A stretch of DNA of 64,000 bases, from contig NC_003283.11 in NCBI RefSeq assembly GCF_000002985.6, positions 9,920,001 to 9,984,000 on the forward strand, given 5' to 3'. Below are positions 46,681 to 59,035 of this stretch, in pieces; within the stretch, counting starts at the first letter, position 1; each line of letters starts with the position of its first letter. Below the pieces are notes generated by a model, which had not been told where the DNA came from, searched no databases, and worked only from the letters and a program-made list of their open reading frames with translations. Source of the stretch: Caenorhabditis elegans. Its lineage: Eukaryota; Nematoda; Chromadorea; Rhabditida; Rhabditidae. The translations under genes were made by a program, and so were the position numbers.

Positions 46681-49600
46681 TTAATATCCATAATTCTTCA
46701 TATCAATTTGTATAATTGGCATTTTATGACTATCAGGTTCTTCATCGGAACTCGAGTCGTCGCGACGATTTGAACCGCCCATTTCGGCTTCGTTGAAATC
46801 AATTCGGTAGCTAAAAACAGTTTGATTTTCAAGATTTATAAATTGAAATGAAATACCCTTGTTGAGTATCAGACTCTTGGGTAGATGGATTAAATGTTGG
46901 TTGATGAAGTTCTGGAACTGGAGCTGCTGCTGCTTCAGGATTTACTGATGGATCCGCCATGTCGAGATCAAGATCGGCACATTGCACGTAGTCGATTTCA
47001 ACCTGGAAAAAAAACTTTTTTAAATATTTTATTGAAATGTAATTCAATCTCTTGTAAATTAGAACTTCAACGACTTTTTAAAATGTAATTTCGACATTAG
47101 TGAGTTTTTTTGAAAAACATTTGAAAATCACACATTTTAACAATTTTTTTCTTCGAAAGAATTGATTTAGCTATTTTTAGATGGGTACTAAAAATTCTGA
47201 ATAGGTGGAACAACTATATGGTTCGTAAAGTAGCTTTTTTTAATGTTTCATAAACAATCCCTTTATGAAATAACTTTCCTACAAAAAAAACATACCTTAT
47301 ACTGATATTTAGCAACATATCTGACAAACTTTTCCACGCGATCACTATCTTCATGTTGTTCAACTGATACTGATCTTACTACAGTGTTCGAGACAGTTGC
47401 CAGAGGCATTGTGAAATCAACATCACATCTTGGAAGAAACTCTTCTGGCATTAAATCGAACGATGACAGTTCAAATCGGCATTTTAGTAAATGAGATTTG
47501 TAAGCTGCATGATGTTTTTCTGGAAGTCTTGGAATCCTCCATACAAGTGAACGATATACATGTTCATATTTAGCCTCTCCAATTGCACATTCAATAAGAT
47601 TAGGTTCACTTGCTTGAACTGCTCCTAGAAGTCGATCTTTGAGATTCTTCACTTTTCCGGGTCGAAGTTTTTTGGAATGAATTGATCCTACTCCCCAATG
47701 ACGTTCTTCTCGGAATAAATAAATCCAAGCTTCAGGAATTGGGAATCGTATTGCAATATCTTCACATGGTATATTACGACGTTCATCGGATCCACGTGTA
47801 CGTTGAATTTGAGCAGCAGCCATTGCTTCAATTCTAATTTCGACTTTCGATCCAGCAATTTTCATGATAGACTTCACAGTCATTGCTTTTTCACGATTGC
47901 GGGGTGGACGTACTCGGAAACGCATTATCTAAAAATATTAAAATAATGTGATAACTGGTAACTGGTAACTAAATATAGTTTTCTTTTTTTTTAATATTTT
48001 TTAGTTTTTTTAAAACAAAAGTAGAACTTTTGTAAAGAAAATGAAACTTTAACAAAATGAGGTTGATAATCAAATAACAAAAATAATGGGAACCATATTG
48101 CCGTTTTCCAGTACTTTTTGGATTTATTATTTTATAACAGCTGAGAGTTTAAATTCGAAAGAGTTGGAAAATTTTCTAAAGGTACCTCAAAGAAGCATCC
48201 ATCAGGTGGACTGAATGCAATAACTTGTTCCTTATCAAACTCTGGTTTATTCACAATTGAATGAAACTCCAAAGCTTCAAATCGAATCCATCTTTCCGTA
48301 TACATTGGCAGAATATCTTTCCTTCTAACAATTTCTTTTCCTTGTCGTCTTCTATCATTTAATCCAACTTCAAGAACTGGTGATCCTGTGAGGAATGCAA
48401 GACAAAAGAGTCGAACGCGGGCTTTCTGATCTGACAGAATACCTTCCTTGTCTACAAATGCAGAATATTCATCATAGCAATGAATTTGAACTTCATCTTG
48501 TTTGTAAACTGGTTTTGCAGTTCGAGTAATTTTGCATTTAAATAAAAGATCTTCAACAGTCGTGACAAAAGTTTGGAGGTGAGACGCATTCAGGGATCCG
48601 AACTTTAAGAGAACTGTACATTGAGCAGAATGTTCTAGAGGTAAACCATATTTTGTGATGTGGCCATCAACTAATCGACTGATTTGTCCTGGACGAATTC
48701 CAACTTTTTCTTTATAAACTACAAATTGCAATTTCACAGTGTGAATCTTTCCATAAACATCATATGCTTGAAGCGTTGTATCTGACAACGAATACGTTGC
48801 TTGAAGAAGAAGTTCTTGAATTGGTTGAGCATCTTTTTTGTCATTGTATAAATACAGTGTCAGTCCATGGAGTCGAACATAACAAGGTTTCCAACATCTT
48901 TCAGCCATAAATGACTTCTTTTTGATAGGATGTCTTACCATAAGATCCCAACCATCTCCATCAAATTTCGGAATAAAGTCTGTGAGAGGTTGAGAATCAT
49001 CTTCATCATATAACGGAGTCGGTGTATCAAGGCCAGTGAGTTCTGCACATTTGAAATCATCTTCAAACGCATTTGGGCGTTGCTGGCTAATTGGGCTGCC
49101 ACCCTCTGGAGTTGGTGTTGACAGTGTTGGAGATTGTCGTCCATTGTAGAAATCATCTTCATTTTCAGCATTAGCAGCAGCTTGTTCGGCTTTTGCTTTT
49201 GCCATTGCGACGACTTCTTCCACTGCAACCACAGCAAATGGATCGTAACTCTGAAAATTATTCATCAAGTATTCTAAGTTAAAATCTCCCATTTTGCCAA
49301 CATGTATGTGTCAAAGCAGTCGGAAGTTAAATTTAATTTAGTTACTTAATTTTTTACATAGGGCCAGTTTATTATTTTTGCTGGATATATGTAATGTTTA
49401 TTACTTCCCATTATAACGTACCTCATCAATCAGAGCAGCTTGCTGTGGTGCAAAAGGATCTGCTACAAAACTAGATCTCTTTTCAGAACTAGCTACAGTT
49501 GTCACAAATGGATCATCGGTAGCATCTCTTGACACACCACCTTCATTTGAAGCATCTTTATTCGAGAAGAATCCAGATTCACTTGGTGGAAGCATTGGCT

Positions 49601-52600
49601 CAGAGGTTTCAAAATCAGCCCATGCAGGTGCAGAAAGTATTGGATCATCTGGAGCATGATCTCCTTTTGGATTTGGGGCAATTGAATCTTGAGGAGCCGC
49701 TAGGTGAGGTGGAAGCTCAAGGGAACCTCCAGAATCTTGTTGAACATCTTTTATTGAACTTCTCTTTCTTGGGGGAATCGCAGATGCTGAATCTACTCTT
49801 CTGATCTCTGGGGCCTTTTTTATTTCTTTAACTGGAATCATTTCTGGGGCTTTCCAATCAGCCATATCGCTTCTCATGCTTGCCATTTTCATCGCTAACT
49901 CTTGTGCAGCCCGATCCATTGCGTCTTCTTCATCAGGTTCCAATGTCGGGGTTGCAGCTTTCTTTCCTTGCTGCTTTAGCTTTTTCTTCTGAAGTTTCTC
50001 CATTTTCTTCTCTTCTGTCAACCTTTGAATCTCTTTTTGTGTCGATTCATTAACAAATCCTTGTGAGCCTCCCACATTTGCTAGATAGCTTTCATCCTTT
50101 ATGTCATTCGCTGCAGATGTCTCCTCCAAGTTTTTCAGAGTACTCTCTGTTGATTTTACTGCAGTGCTGACCTGAAAAATTAAAAAAATAAAAATTTTCA
50201 AAAAGGCTCATGATTGCTATTTTCCTCAGTGAACTAATAGGAACAGGTCTGTGCAACAATTTCACCGCCCAAATAGCAGCGCGCGAGGGTCGAGCTAGCG
50301 ATGCCAAGAACGACGCGCGCGCCTCTTCCCCACTGCACCACACAGAGACAACGCTGGGTTGAAAAACTACGCGTATATAAAAGAGAGAGAGGGATCCCCT
50401 TTGTGTCTACAAACCTTCTCCGTCATTCGTTTGAACTGCGCCCATGCATCTTCTTCTGGCTCTGGCTCTTTCGGTTTTTCTTTATTAGCTGGTGCTGGTC
50501 GTGGTGGTGGTGGACGGGCTGCTGGGGGAGGTCTCGGAGGTGCTAAAAATCAAAGAATTGTATTATAATTATGTACTCTGAGAATTTCTAACCGGCTGCG
50601 TCAACAGCAGTCTCGTCCTTTTTTGGAGCTTCTGGTCTTGCCGGTGGTGGTCTTGCTGGAGCAGATGTTCCAGTAGATGATGAAGCTTCTGGTGTTGGAG
50701 ATAACTCTTGAACCGGTTCCGAAGCTGTTGGAGCATCACCTGTGTGACCGGATGAATCCCATCCGAATGGATCTGGCTGTGGAGGAGCTTGTTTGAAAAG
50801 TGGTTCCATTGGAGCAACAGGTCGAGGTGGAGCAGCTGATTCGGCTGGATGCTGATCAACTTGATATTGAGAATTTTCATACTTGTGGTTTTGATAATAT
50901 TCTTGTTGATATTCCTGGCCTTGATAGTATGACGCATTGTGATCATACCCATCGTATCCTTGAGCATCACCATATCCTAAGGAAGTACTTGCACCATTTT
51001 GTTCATAACCTGATATTGCTGATGTTGAATTTTCGTCAGTTGCTCCAACTCCTTCATGATGATAATCACCTTGTTGCTCATAACCATAATCCTGAGAATA
51101 TGCTTCAGTTGCTACAGTTTCTCCATATTGTGGTTGCTGACTTTCTTCATCATATGCTCTGCATGCAGCTAGATAACCTTCATAACCTCCATATGCAGAA
51201 TAGTCGTATTCTTGAGAATTGTCTGCTGCAGCTTCTGCTCCATAAGCATTCGGATCTTGATATCCTTTAGCTTGATCGTGAGCATATGCTTCTGAAGAAT
51301 AGCTCGTATCTTGATGAGTGTAAAAATCTCCTTGATCATATCCAGCATGTTCTCGTTGATACACGACCTCTGCAGCTCTCTGATCGACTTCAGCGTAAGC
51401 TGCTGCTTGTGCTTCATATGCAGACTGGTCGATAGGCTCTTCTGGAGCAACATAGCTTGGATCGTATTCCCATTCCTGTGTTTCATAATTCCAGATGTAA
51501 CCTGAAATTTCGGATATGTTTTCGGATTTAGAAACTGCATTTAGTTACTGTTTTCAAACGACTGTTATCTAAAAAAAAGATGAAGAGAAGCGAGCTCTCA
51601 TTTTCGTTAATTGGAATACGCTCATACTGTATTAATTCGAATAAGTAGAAACTAAAATACTCAAAAAACATACCAGGATAAGCATTTGGATCATAAGCAT
51701 TTTCAGTCCCATCTTGTTGATAACTTCCATCAGTTACTGCAGGTGATTCTTCTGTACCGTATTCCACGTGTCCTTCTGATATATGGGTGTCTTCTTGCTT
51801 CTCGTTCTCCACATTTTCAGTCTTCACAACAGATTCAGTCATTTCTTTCATCACTTGCTGCCTTGCTTCATCCATATCTTCTGAGAATGTTGGCAGATCG
51901 TCGTCCTCTTCTTCTTCAACAACTTTAGGTTCTTTTGGAGTGTTGTCGTGAAAAGCCTAGAAAAAACCAGATGAAAGAAATTGGAAGGCGTGAAAGGGTG
52001 GTAATCCGATCGGCTCGGATTTCGTAAGACGAGGAATAGTGACAACCGAAACGAAAGAAATGAGCTTACTTACCCCTTGGTGTGGTGCATCTGGTGATGT
52101 TATTTCCACTGTTGGAGGCTGAAAATTGTTTTAATTTAATCAGAATATTTTATATCGAAAGAATAGTTCGCATAAAAGGAAGAACAATTCAACTAAATGG
52201 AAAATAAAAGTTGTTGAAGGTGTTGGGATCGAATAATAAAAGAACAAAGGTGGAGTGGTGCCGGTGGGGACATTGTTTAAAACACTCCTATGGCCGACAT
52301 GAACAAGAACATATTAAAACTATTCAAAACAATTTTTGAAATGTGAAAACTTTACAAAAAGATAGATCACAAAAGTTGCAATTACTGAACGTTCAGATTT
52401 TTTGAAATTTTACAAATTTGAAGGTGATTTGTTAAGTTTTGTTCTTAACTTGTAACAAATGTCAAAATTTTTTAACTTTTATATTTCCACATGTTTTCCT
52501 TTGGCGTAACTATTTTTCAAATTGCAATTTTCTACTGAAATTCGACCTACGTATCATATATAATCCCTTTAAAACCCATTATATTCTTACTTTCGCGAGG

Positions 52601-55600
52601 AAATTCAACATCTTCTTCGACTTTTCTACTTCGTTCTGATGTTTTTCTGTAGTGACATCATCGTTCTGCGCAACTTCCGCGGTTTCCTCTTTTTCTTTTT
52701 TCTCTTCCTTTCTTGCTTTTTCTTCTGCTTGTTCCATTTTGTCTGGAAGGAAAAAAAGATAAATAGTATACTAATGAAATAAGTAGAACATTTTTGATTT
52801 TAATAATGAAGAGGGGTCTAGGTCAAACTATCCGCATCAACAGATCAAATTATTGAATCTATCTCTGAAAGTGCGAAAAAATCGCATTTAAAAAAAAGCT
52901 ATAGGAAGCGAAAACGTGAATAATGTGTGAGCCGAGAGGGCAAACGGTGGTGCACTTGATGCACAAATTACGGGGCCCACGCTTCCTCTACTTCCCGTCA
53001 CCAGGTTACAAATGATGACATCATTTAAGCGGCTAAATAGATACAAGATACAAAATTATTTGAGTTTCAGAAGTCAATACACATCAAAGATTTCTTATGT
53101 CATGTAAATACTACAATATCGAAAATAGAAAGGAAAAATGAGTCGTTGAGGACAGAGGGTTCTGCTCAATGAGCATGATAATTATTTTTGGCAAGAGGGG
53201 AAGGAGACAGAGGGAGTCTTGATTTGTAATGAGCACGATTTGTCTTCTTGATATTTAGAGTATTTTTTGAGGGAGCAGTAAAACAAAAATAGATATACCT
53301 TTTATATTTTGGAAAAATCTGCTTCTCATCTATAAAAATTTTGAAAAATCAAGATTGTTGATTTTGTCTTTGGGTTTATCAAAAAAATTATCAATAGACA
53401 AAATATTTACATTTTTTCAGTTGAAAAGTATCCGAAATAATTAAAATTAACCAAGAGATGAGCTTTACGAAATAGAATAGGCAGGTGCTTCGTTAATAGG
53501 GGGAATAGTGAACACATTAATAAATTTTCACAGAATCATATTTTGAAAAGTAGTTATTATACTTATACCGTATTTCCTCTATTAGTCTTGCATGCAAGAC
53601 TAGTTTTCAATCGATCCCTAGAGGTGCGAGACTAATAGAGGCTGCAAGACTAATTTTCGAAGATCCAAAAGCTCTGTAAAATTTGCAATTTCTCGTCAAA
53701 AAACTTGACTAGAAACAGTCTAAACCATGCAAAGTAAATACTTGCCCATTATTTTATCAATTGTTTGAACTCTTTTAAGTTTAATTCAGCCAAACAATGA
53801 CGAATTTTTTGAAGTTACAAAAAAATTGCTGATCTAGAAAAAAAAGAGTGCAAGACTATTATAGAGTGCAATACTAATAGAGGCTGTAAGACTAATTTTC
53901 GATTGGTCCGTAGAGGTGCAAGACTAATAGAGAAACTACGGTAAGTTTAACTTGTATATAAATGGCATTAAAACTGCTATTTGTGGATAATATTTTTGTA
54001 ACAACTTGAAAAGGTTGTAATTTGTTTTTTTTAATCTTTAACCATTACAGTTGACCCTACAAAAAGTATTGGAAAGACTGTGGCCGTTTCAAATAATATG
54101 GCTTAACACTGATTTTTTTTTGAACAGAAACCAGTTGCAAGTAAAATAAATTTTGAATTCTACACAATGGAACAGCTGAAATAAAATGTTCTATCAAACT
54201 ACCTGCTCCAGTGCTGGAGAAAGTTTTTCCATGTGTACGCTCTGTTGCAGATATCTAGATTTCAAATTAAATAAACTTAAAGCAGTAGTAGAAAATATGA
54301 AAAAGTAAAAATAAAAGAGGACAATGAAAACTGGTTCCAACTCTCTCTCTCAACTCTTTCTCCCAAATCGCTGCTGTTTCAATTCACCGATGGCTTCCCC
54401 TTCTCTCGACGCAGGCTCAGCAGTAGAAGTGGCACATCTTCCGTTTCAGATGAGGTAAAGAAAGTGTGAAAAATGAAGAAGCGGAGAGAAAAGAAGTGAA
54501 GAGTTCCGCACTCCTCTTCCCTTTTCTCTCTTTGCTCGACCCCTTCTATGATCAATTCAGTTTTTACGTGCTTCTGACGACGTGAGAGAGCATGGGAAGT
54601 GAAGGAGAAAATATGCAAAGCAGGGTGAAAGACAAGGGAGGACAGGGGATTAGCAAATGGGAGCAAGTATTTTTCGTTGAAGGAACAGGGAGCTGCAGCA
54701 GAAGTTGAGATGAAGTCGTTGAGGATATTTGAATGAGAAAGTGATGTCTAATTGAGGGTTCCAAAGCATGGTGACAGACAATTACGGAATCTAGATATGT
54801 TTGTCTAGTTGTCCCATTTTGCTCCACCCTTCAGCTATTGCTCCATTCAATTCTTAATATCTCAACGTCATTTCTCAATATCCGCTCCCCATCTTTTTTC
54901 CCATTACGATTCTTTCTGACAATCTTTTTTCTTTTCGGTTCGTTTAACTATGTATTCTGACGATATTCATACATTTCGGGATTTTTTTGTGCAGTAAATT
55001 TATACGTACCTTCCATGTCGGCGAAATTTTCCCATTCGATACTTGACCTTCGATGAACAACCGGAGCAGGAGGAGCCTGAATAAACAAGTATTTTTTGAT
55101 TTGGAAATAATTTTGACATTTTTAACTTTTCAGATGTGAACGATAGTAAGAATTTGATGTCAAAATATTTATAAACTTGATAAGCTGTGTCCGAAAAATG
55201 AGCACAGCAGACAATTCATGAAGCAGAATTGGCTAATTTTAAATTTTGAAAAACTTATAAATAGCTTTTTCAAGTTTCGAAAAAATTTACAATCAAATTT
55301 AAGCAGTTTTTAATAATTGTGCCATGTTTGGGCGGCAATGGAATTTTTGGCGATTGAAGAATTGCTGGATTGTCGAAAATTCTAATTGCCGTCCATATCT
55401 GCTCTAGACTCTTTTTGTATTCGGTTTTTTAAAATAATAATTAATTACTTACTTTATCCTTGTATTGTGGATTTTCATCAAGAATATCTCCTTCATAGTC
55501 ATGAAGGGGAGTTGTTCTTCCAGATTGACTCATCCTTCGACCACCACCTCCGGGTATCTGATTTGCCATCGACTCGTAAAATTCTGAATATGACATATTC

Positions 55601-56226
55601 TCTGTTTTTCTCCTTCGACCACTTGGAATCGACACTTTAATCTTTTTCTCTGCATCTGTTGGAATTGTATCATTAGAACCATCAACACTTCCAGCAAAGA
55701 ATGCGATTCCATCTAAAACACACGCAGATGTTGGAGTTGTAGGCCTTTTTCGAATTTTCTGATCATACGCGTGCCGAAGTTCTTCAGCTGTTTCAGCGAA
55801 GTTCAAACTTTTTGGAGGTGTCACAACTGGTTCTGCAGATGCTGCAAATACTTGTTCAACTTCTGCATCTTCTTCTTCGTCCCTTATCAAACTTTTGTGA
55901 AGTTCTTGTTCTTGTTCAGAGTGCCCGGGACCAGGTACTGCCATTTTATATTTCTGGGTCTCTCCAAGTTGAGGATCCACCTTTCCAGGCTTAACTTCAA
56001 TGATTGTGTCATTTGTATCAGATGTTTTCATACTGACTCCTTCAATCATATCGATGTCAAGTGAAGCTGGTAATTCTGGTGGACCTTCATCTTCAATTGA
56101 TTGAGTAAATGAACGCATTGCTCTCATTGAAGCTGCTCGTTCTGAAGATGACTGTTTCGATTCATCAGTTAATCGGAAAGCATTTCGGCCACCGTGTGGA
56201 TCAAAATCACGGTCTCTCCAAGACAT
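46681..56226 (-). CDS. unc-41: UNC-41 stonin, synaptic vesicle endocytosis adaptor, 1693 aa
   Basis: Exons in transcript order are 56226-55453, 55076-55010, 52742-52591, 52118-52074, 51956-51674, 51501-50593, 50542-50415, 50171-49422, 49250-48186, 47928-47296, 47002-46857 and 46810-46681; phases match throughout. The N-terminal half is disordered and acidic, with a Tyr/Gln-rich stretch in the 909-nt exon (YDQGDFYTHQDTSYSS) and a Pro/Arg-rich PPRPPPAARPPPP. DPF motifs (SYDPFAVV, TDDPFVTT, VADPFAPQ) would bind the AP-2 ear. A stonin homology domain follows (WDLMVRHPIKKKSFMAERCW), then a mu-homology domain (AMAAAQIQRTRGS; GVGSIHSKKLRPGKV). Stonins sort synaptotagmin during vesicle recycling. A second start at ATG 52737 in exon 3 would make a shorter isoform with a Lys/Glu-rich N-terminus. 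Confidence 0.93.
52743..55009 (-). promoter_or_regulatory. Large unc-41 intron, probable promoter of the short isoform
   Basis: This 2.27-kb intron lies directly upstream of the exon with the internal start (ATG 52737). It holds a palindromic element (53568-53941) and a pyrimidine/purine-rich block at 54330-54910 that resembles other worm promoter blocks in this window. Use as an alternative promoter is inference from position. Confidence 0.4.
53568..53941. mobile_element. Palindromic TA-flanked repeat, copy 2
   Basis: Ends are inverted (CCGTATTTCCTCTATTAGTC and the inverse of CTAATAGAGAAACTACGG) with TA flanks at 53566-53567 and 53942-53943. The interior is rich in TTGCATGCAAGACTA and GAGGTGCAAGACTAATAGAG motifs. 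Same family as 16875-17186. Confidence 0.75.
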
Positions 56227-59035
56227 CTAATCTTAAAAATATAGGGACATTGTGATTAATGAATAAATAGACAAGAAATGAAAGAATTGGAGCCTGTCTA
56301 GGTTATTTAAAATTTGGGAAAAATCAGGAACGGTATGGGACCATGTCTTATGTTAAAAAAAAATTTTCAAGTTTTCTCGATAAGTTAGGGATTTCAAAAA
56401 ATTGATAGAATTAAATTACTGAAGGCATTTTTGTATTCCCTTAAGTGATCTAATGGTACCTGTGGGTTTTTTGACAAAACATGCACAAAACATTCATTAA
56501 CTAGAGAGTCATAAAACAAGATTCGTCAGACACTGTTCGGCTTAATAAGTGCAAAACAAATTTTAGCAACAAGATTGGAAGTATGGTATATTTGTATAGA
56601 TATTGAAATAAAAGAAAGATTTATCTACTTTTTTAGTTGAGATAAGAGAAAAATTGGTTGTTTCTGTATATACATATATTATTATTTTTCTTGCACTATG
56701 CACCTCATTAAAAATTGATTAGGCATTGAATCTATTGGCTCAATTTTAGTTTTGTTTCAAAACAGACTATGAAAGGTTATTTTTTCACTTAGATTTTGGC
56801 AATATACTACGTCATTTAGTCAAAAAAGGTTTTGCAAAAGACAAGAAGAAACGGAAGAAACGAAAAATTTGTGTGTCAACAAGTGGAAACTTGATATTTT
56901 GGATATTTGGACCGGTAGTTTGGGTTTCAGCCGAAACACGAAATACTGAATCTAAGAATATATTGATTTTCAGATTATCCATTCCATTCGTTTCTTCCAT
57001 CTTCAAAAAGGTGCCTAACCCATGAAATCTACCCATCAATCTGCCCTGTCTCTCCTTTTCCGCTATTACTCCTAGGCTTTCTATGCATATAAAATACGAA
57101 GAGTCATGCCTAAAAAAGAATGGAAGGGTTTGGAAAGAAAATATGGAAAATAAAATGAAAGTGGAGACGATTTTGAATGTCAAGACTCTTCTTCTACTTT
57201 TTCTTTTGAGTGCTTATGTATGAGATAAGTGATTTTTTAATATTTCACGAGTCTATTCTCTAATTGTAAGCCCCCAATTGCATGACTATTTATTAAAATG
57301 GTGCAAATAATATTGTTTTCTAAATCCATAAAAGTAGAATCCATTCTTCGAAAACTACACCGATTGGTAGTACTAGCACATTCAATTATAGATACGACGG
57401 GAGGAAAAGCGAGAGGCCTGAAAGGGAAGGAGAAATTGCGAATTAACTGAATTTTTCCTTTTTTTCTCAATCTGATTTTGACGGGAAAGAATATTCACAA
57501 ATTGAACAAAATAAAGATCAGAATTTGCAGACTTGAAAAATCTTTTGAAAAAATTATCTATAACTTTTTCGTGTAATAGAGAAGTACGGTAAGCGTGAGA
57601 CCCTTGGTTGACTTTAGCAGTTGTATCCCACTTGATCAAAAATATCAGTAGTAAATTTACAAAAGCTATAATGGAAAATCATCGAATACGCATTTTTCAG
57701 TAGGTAAGGATTCGTTAAAATGAAATACGATCTAATATATAATATCAATGTTCTGTTTCGAAATTTGAATTAGCTGTTGGCATTTTAAAAGAATCAAATG
57801 TATTGATATCTGTTGATGTAGCATGTTATTGGAACCTAGGTCGGTAATTTTTTGAAACAGTGACCTAAGTTACACTTTTCAAGAACAATGCTTTCTTAAC
57901 TTCATTTCGCCATACAAATGTTCACTTTGCGTAAATAGTCAAACTCAAGCGGTATGTCCTCTAACAGAATGTAACTTTTTTGGTCTAAAAAGTGTGTCAT
58001 ATAATCAAAAGCTGATATGTTCTAATCTTCTACTTAATCTTTAGCCTGAAAGATATAAGCATGTGTAACGTAAGTCAATGTTGCAGTTTTTGAAGGAATA
58101 TTCAAAAAACAGGTGGAATTTAGAAGCTCTTTTAGCATATGAAAAGTTATTGGTTCGAGTACTTTTGCACCAGGGGTGTGCGGCAAATCTCAAAATTTGC
58201 CGAGCTCGGCAAATTCGGCAAATCTACTTTTTTGAAATTTGCCGTGCTCGGCAAATTCGGCAAATTTGCCGAGCTCGGCAAACGGCAAATTCGGCAAATT
58301 CGGCAAATTTGCCGCACACCCCTGTTTTGCACCCTTACTAATAATTAATGATGGGAAAACTGAAAAACTCCATACTTCCATATTCTGAATGTGTCTATAA
58401 AAATTGCTAATAAGTCTATAACAAAAAAGAGAACGAGACATAAACACAGAAAGTTTGCAAAAATGAGCATACGAGTCTACTTCTTGTGCTCGGGGGGCTC
58501 CAAGCAAAAGCTCTCCCAGAAGACGTTTGTCTTCTCCTTTCGTCCTCGTTTTCTTTCCCCCTTCTTCTTCGTTTTCTCAAAGAGGAGGCGAATAGAGCGA
58601 GGAATAAGCGAAACGACGACTGCTGAGGACTATGTGCTCTGTCAGAATCGATAGAGAAACGGGAGAAAAAGAAGGGAAATGCCGCGGCGTCAGGGACGTG
58701 GAGAAGACGTATTACGAATTGCCGGGGTCCCTCTTTGTCGATTCTGTGCACTATGCACTCCTTCCGCTTTGGTGAACATTACGAACAATTCTTGAAACCG
58801 TTTTTTTTCTTTTTAGGAACAGTATAAAAATAGGAATCGAACAACAAATTGGGCAAAATGGGGGATCTATCGGAACGAAATAACAAGATCCTCAACATGT
58901 GGGGAAACAACTGAGGAAAGATCGAGAGGAATGAGATAAGTTGTAGAAGAAGAAAAATAATTTTAAAAAACAAGAAATGAATTGGCGAAAAATCAAAATT
59001 GGAAAACCGAGTCGTTGTGCGGATATGAATGGATA
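56227..59035 (-). promoter_or_regulatory. Region upstream of unc-41
   Basis: Lies between the ends of ruvb-1 and the start of unc-41 (both minus strand). A GC-richer block at 58490-58760 with TCTTCTCCTTTCGTCC and GCCGCGGCGTCAGG is the best promoter-like candidate. A palindromic repeat lies at 58171-58324. Other ORFs here have no splice context or domain. Confidence 0.4.
58171..58324. mobile_element. Palindromic 'CGGCAAATTTGCCG' element, copy 2
   Basis: Starts CAGGGGTGTGCGGCAAATCT and ends with the inverse GCCGCACACCCCTG. It is about 154 bp, made almost wholly of CTCGGCAAATTCGGCAAATT repeats. A shortened relative of 22236-22627, without the AT-rich centre. Confidence 0.8.

Noticed and set aside
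50588-51540. Several long ORFs on both strands at the Tyr/Gln-rich unc-41 exon
   Set aside because: They are shadows of the repetitive unc-41 frame, which alone joins in phase to its neighbouring exons.
58078-58348. ORFs rich in ANLPNLPSSAN or SANSANLP
   Set aside because: Translations of the CGGCAAATT palindrome; not genes.
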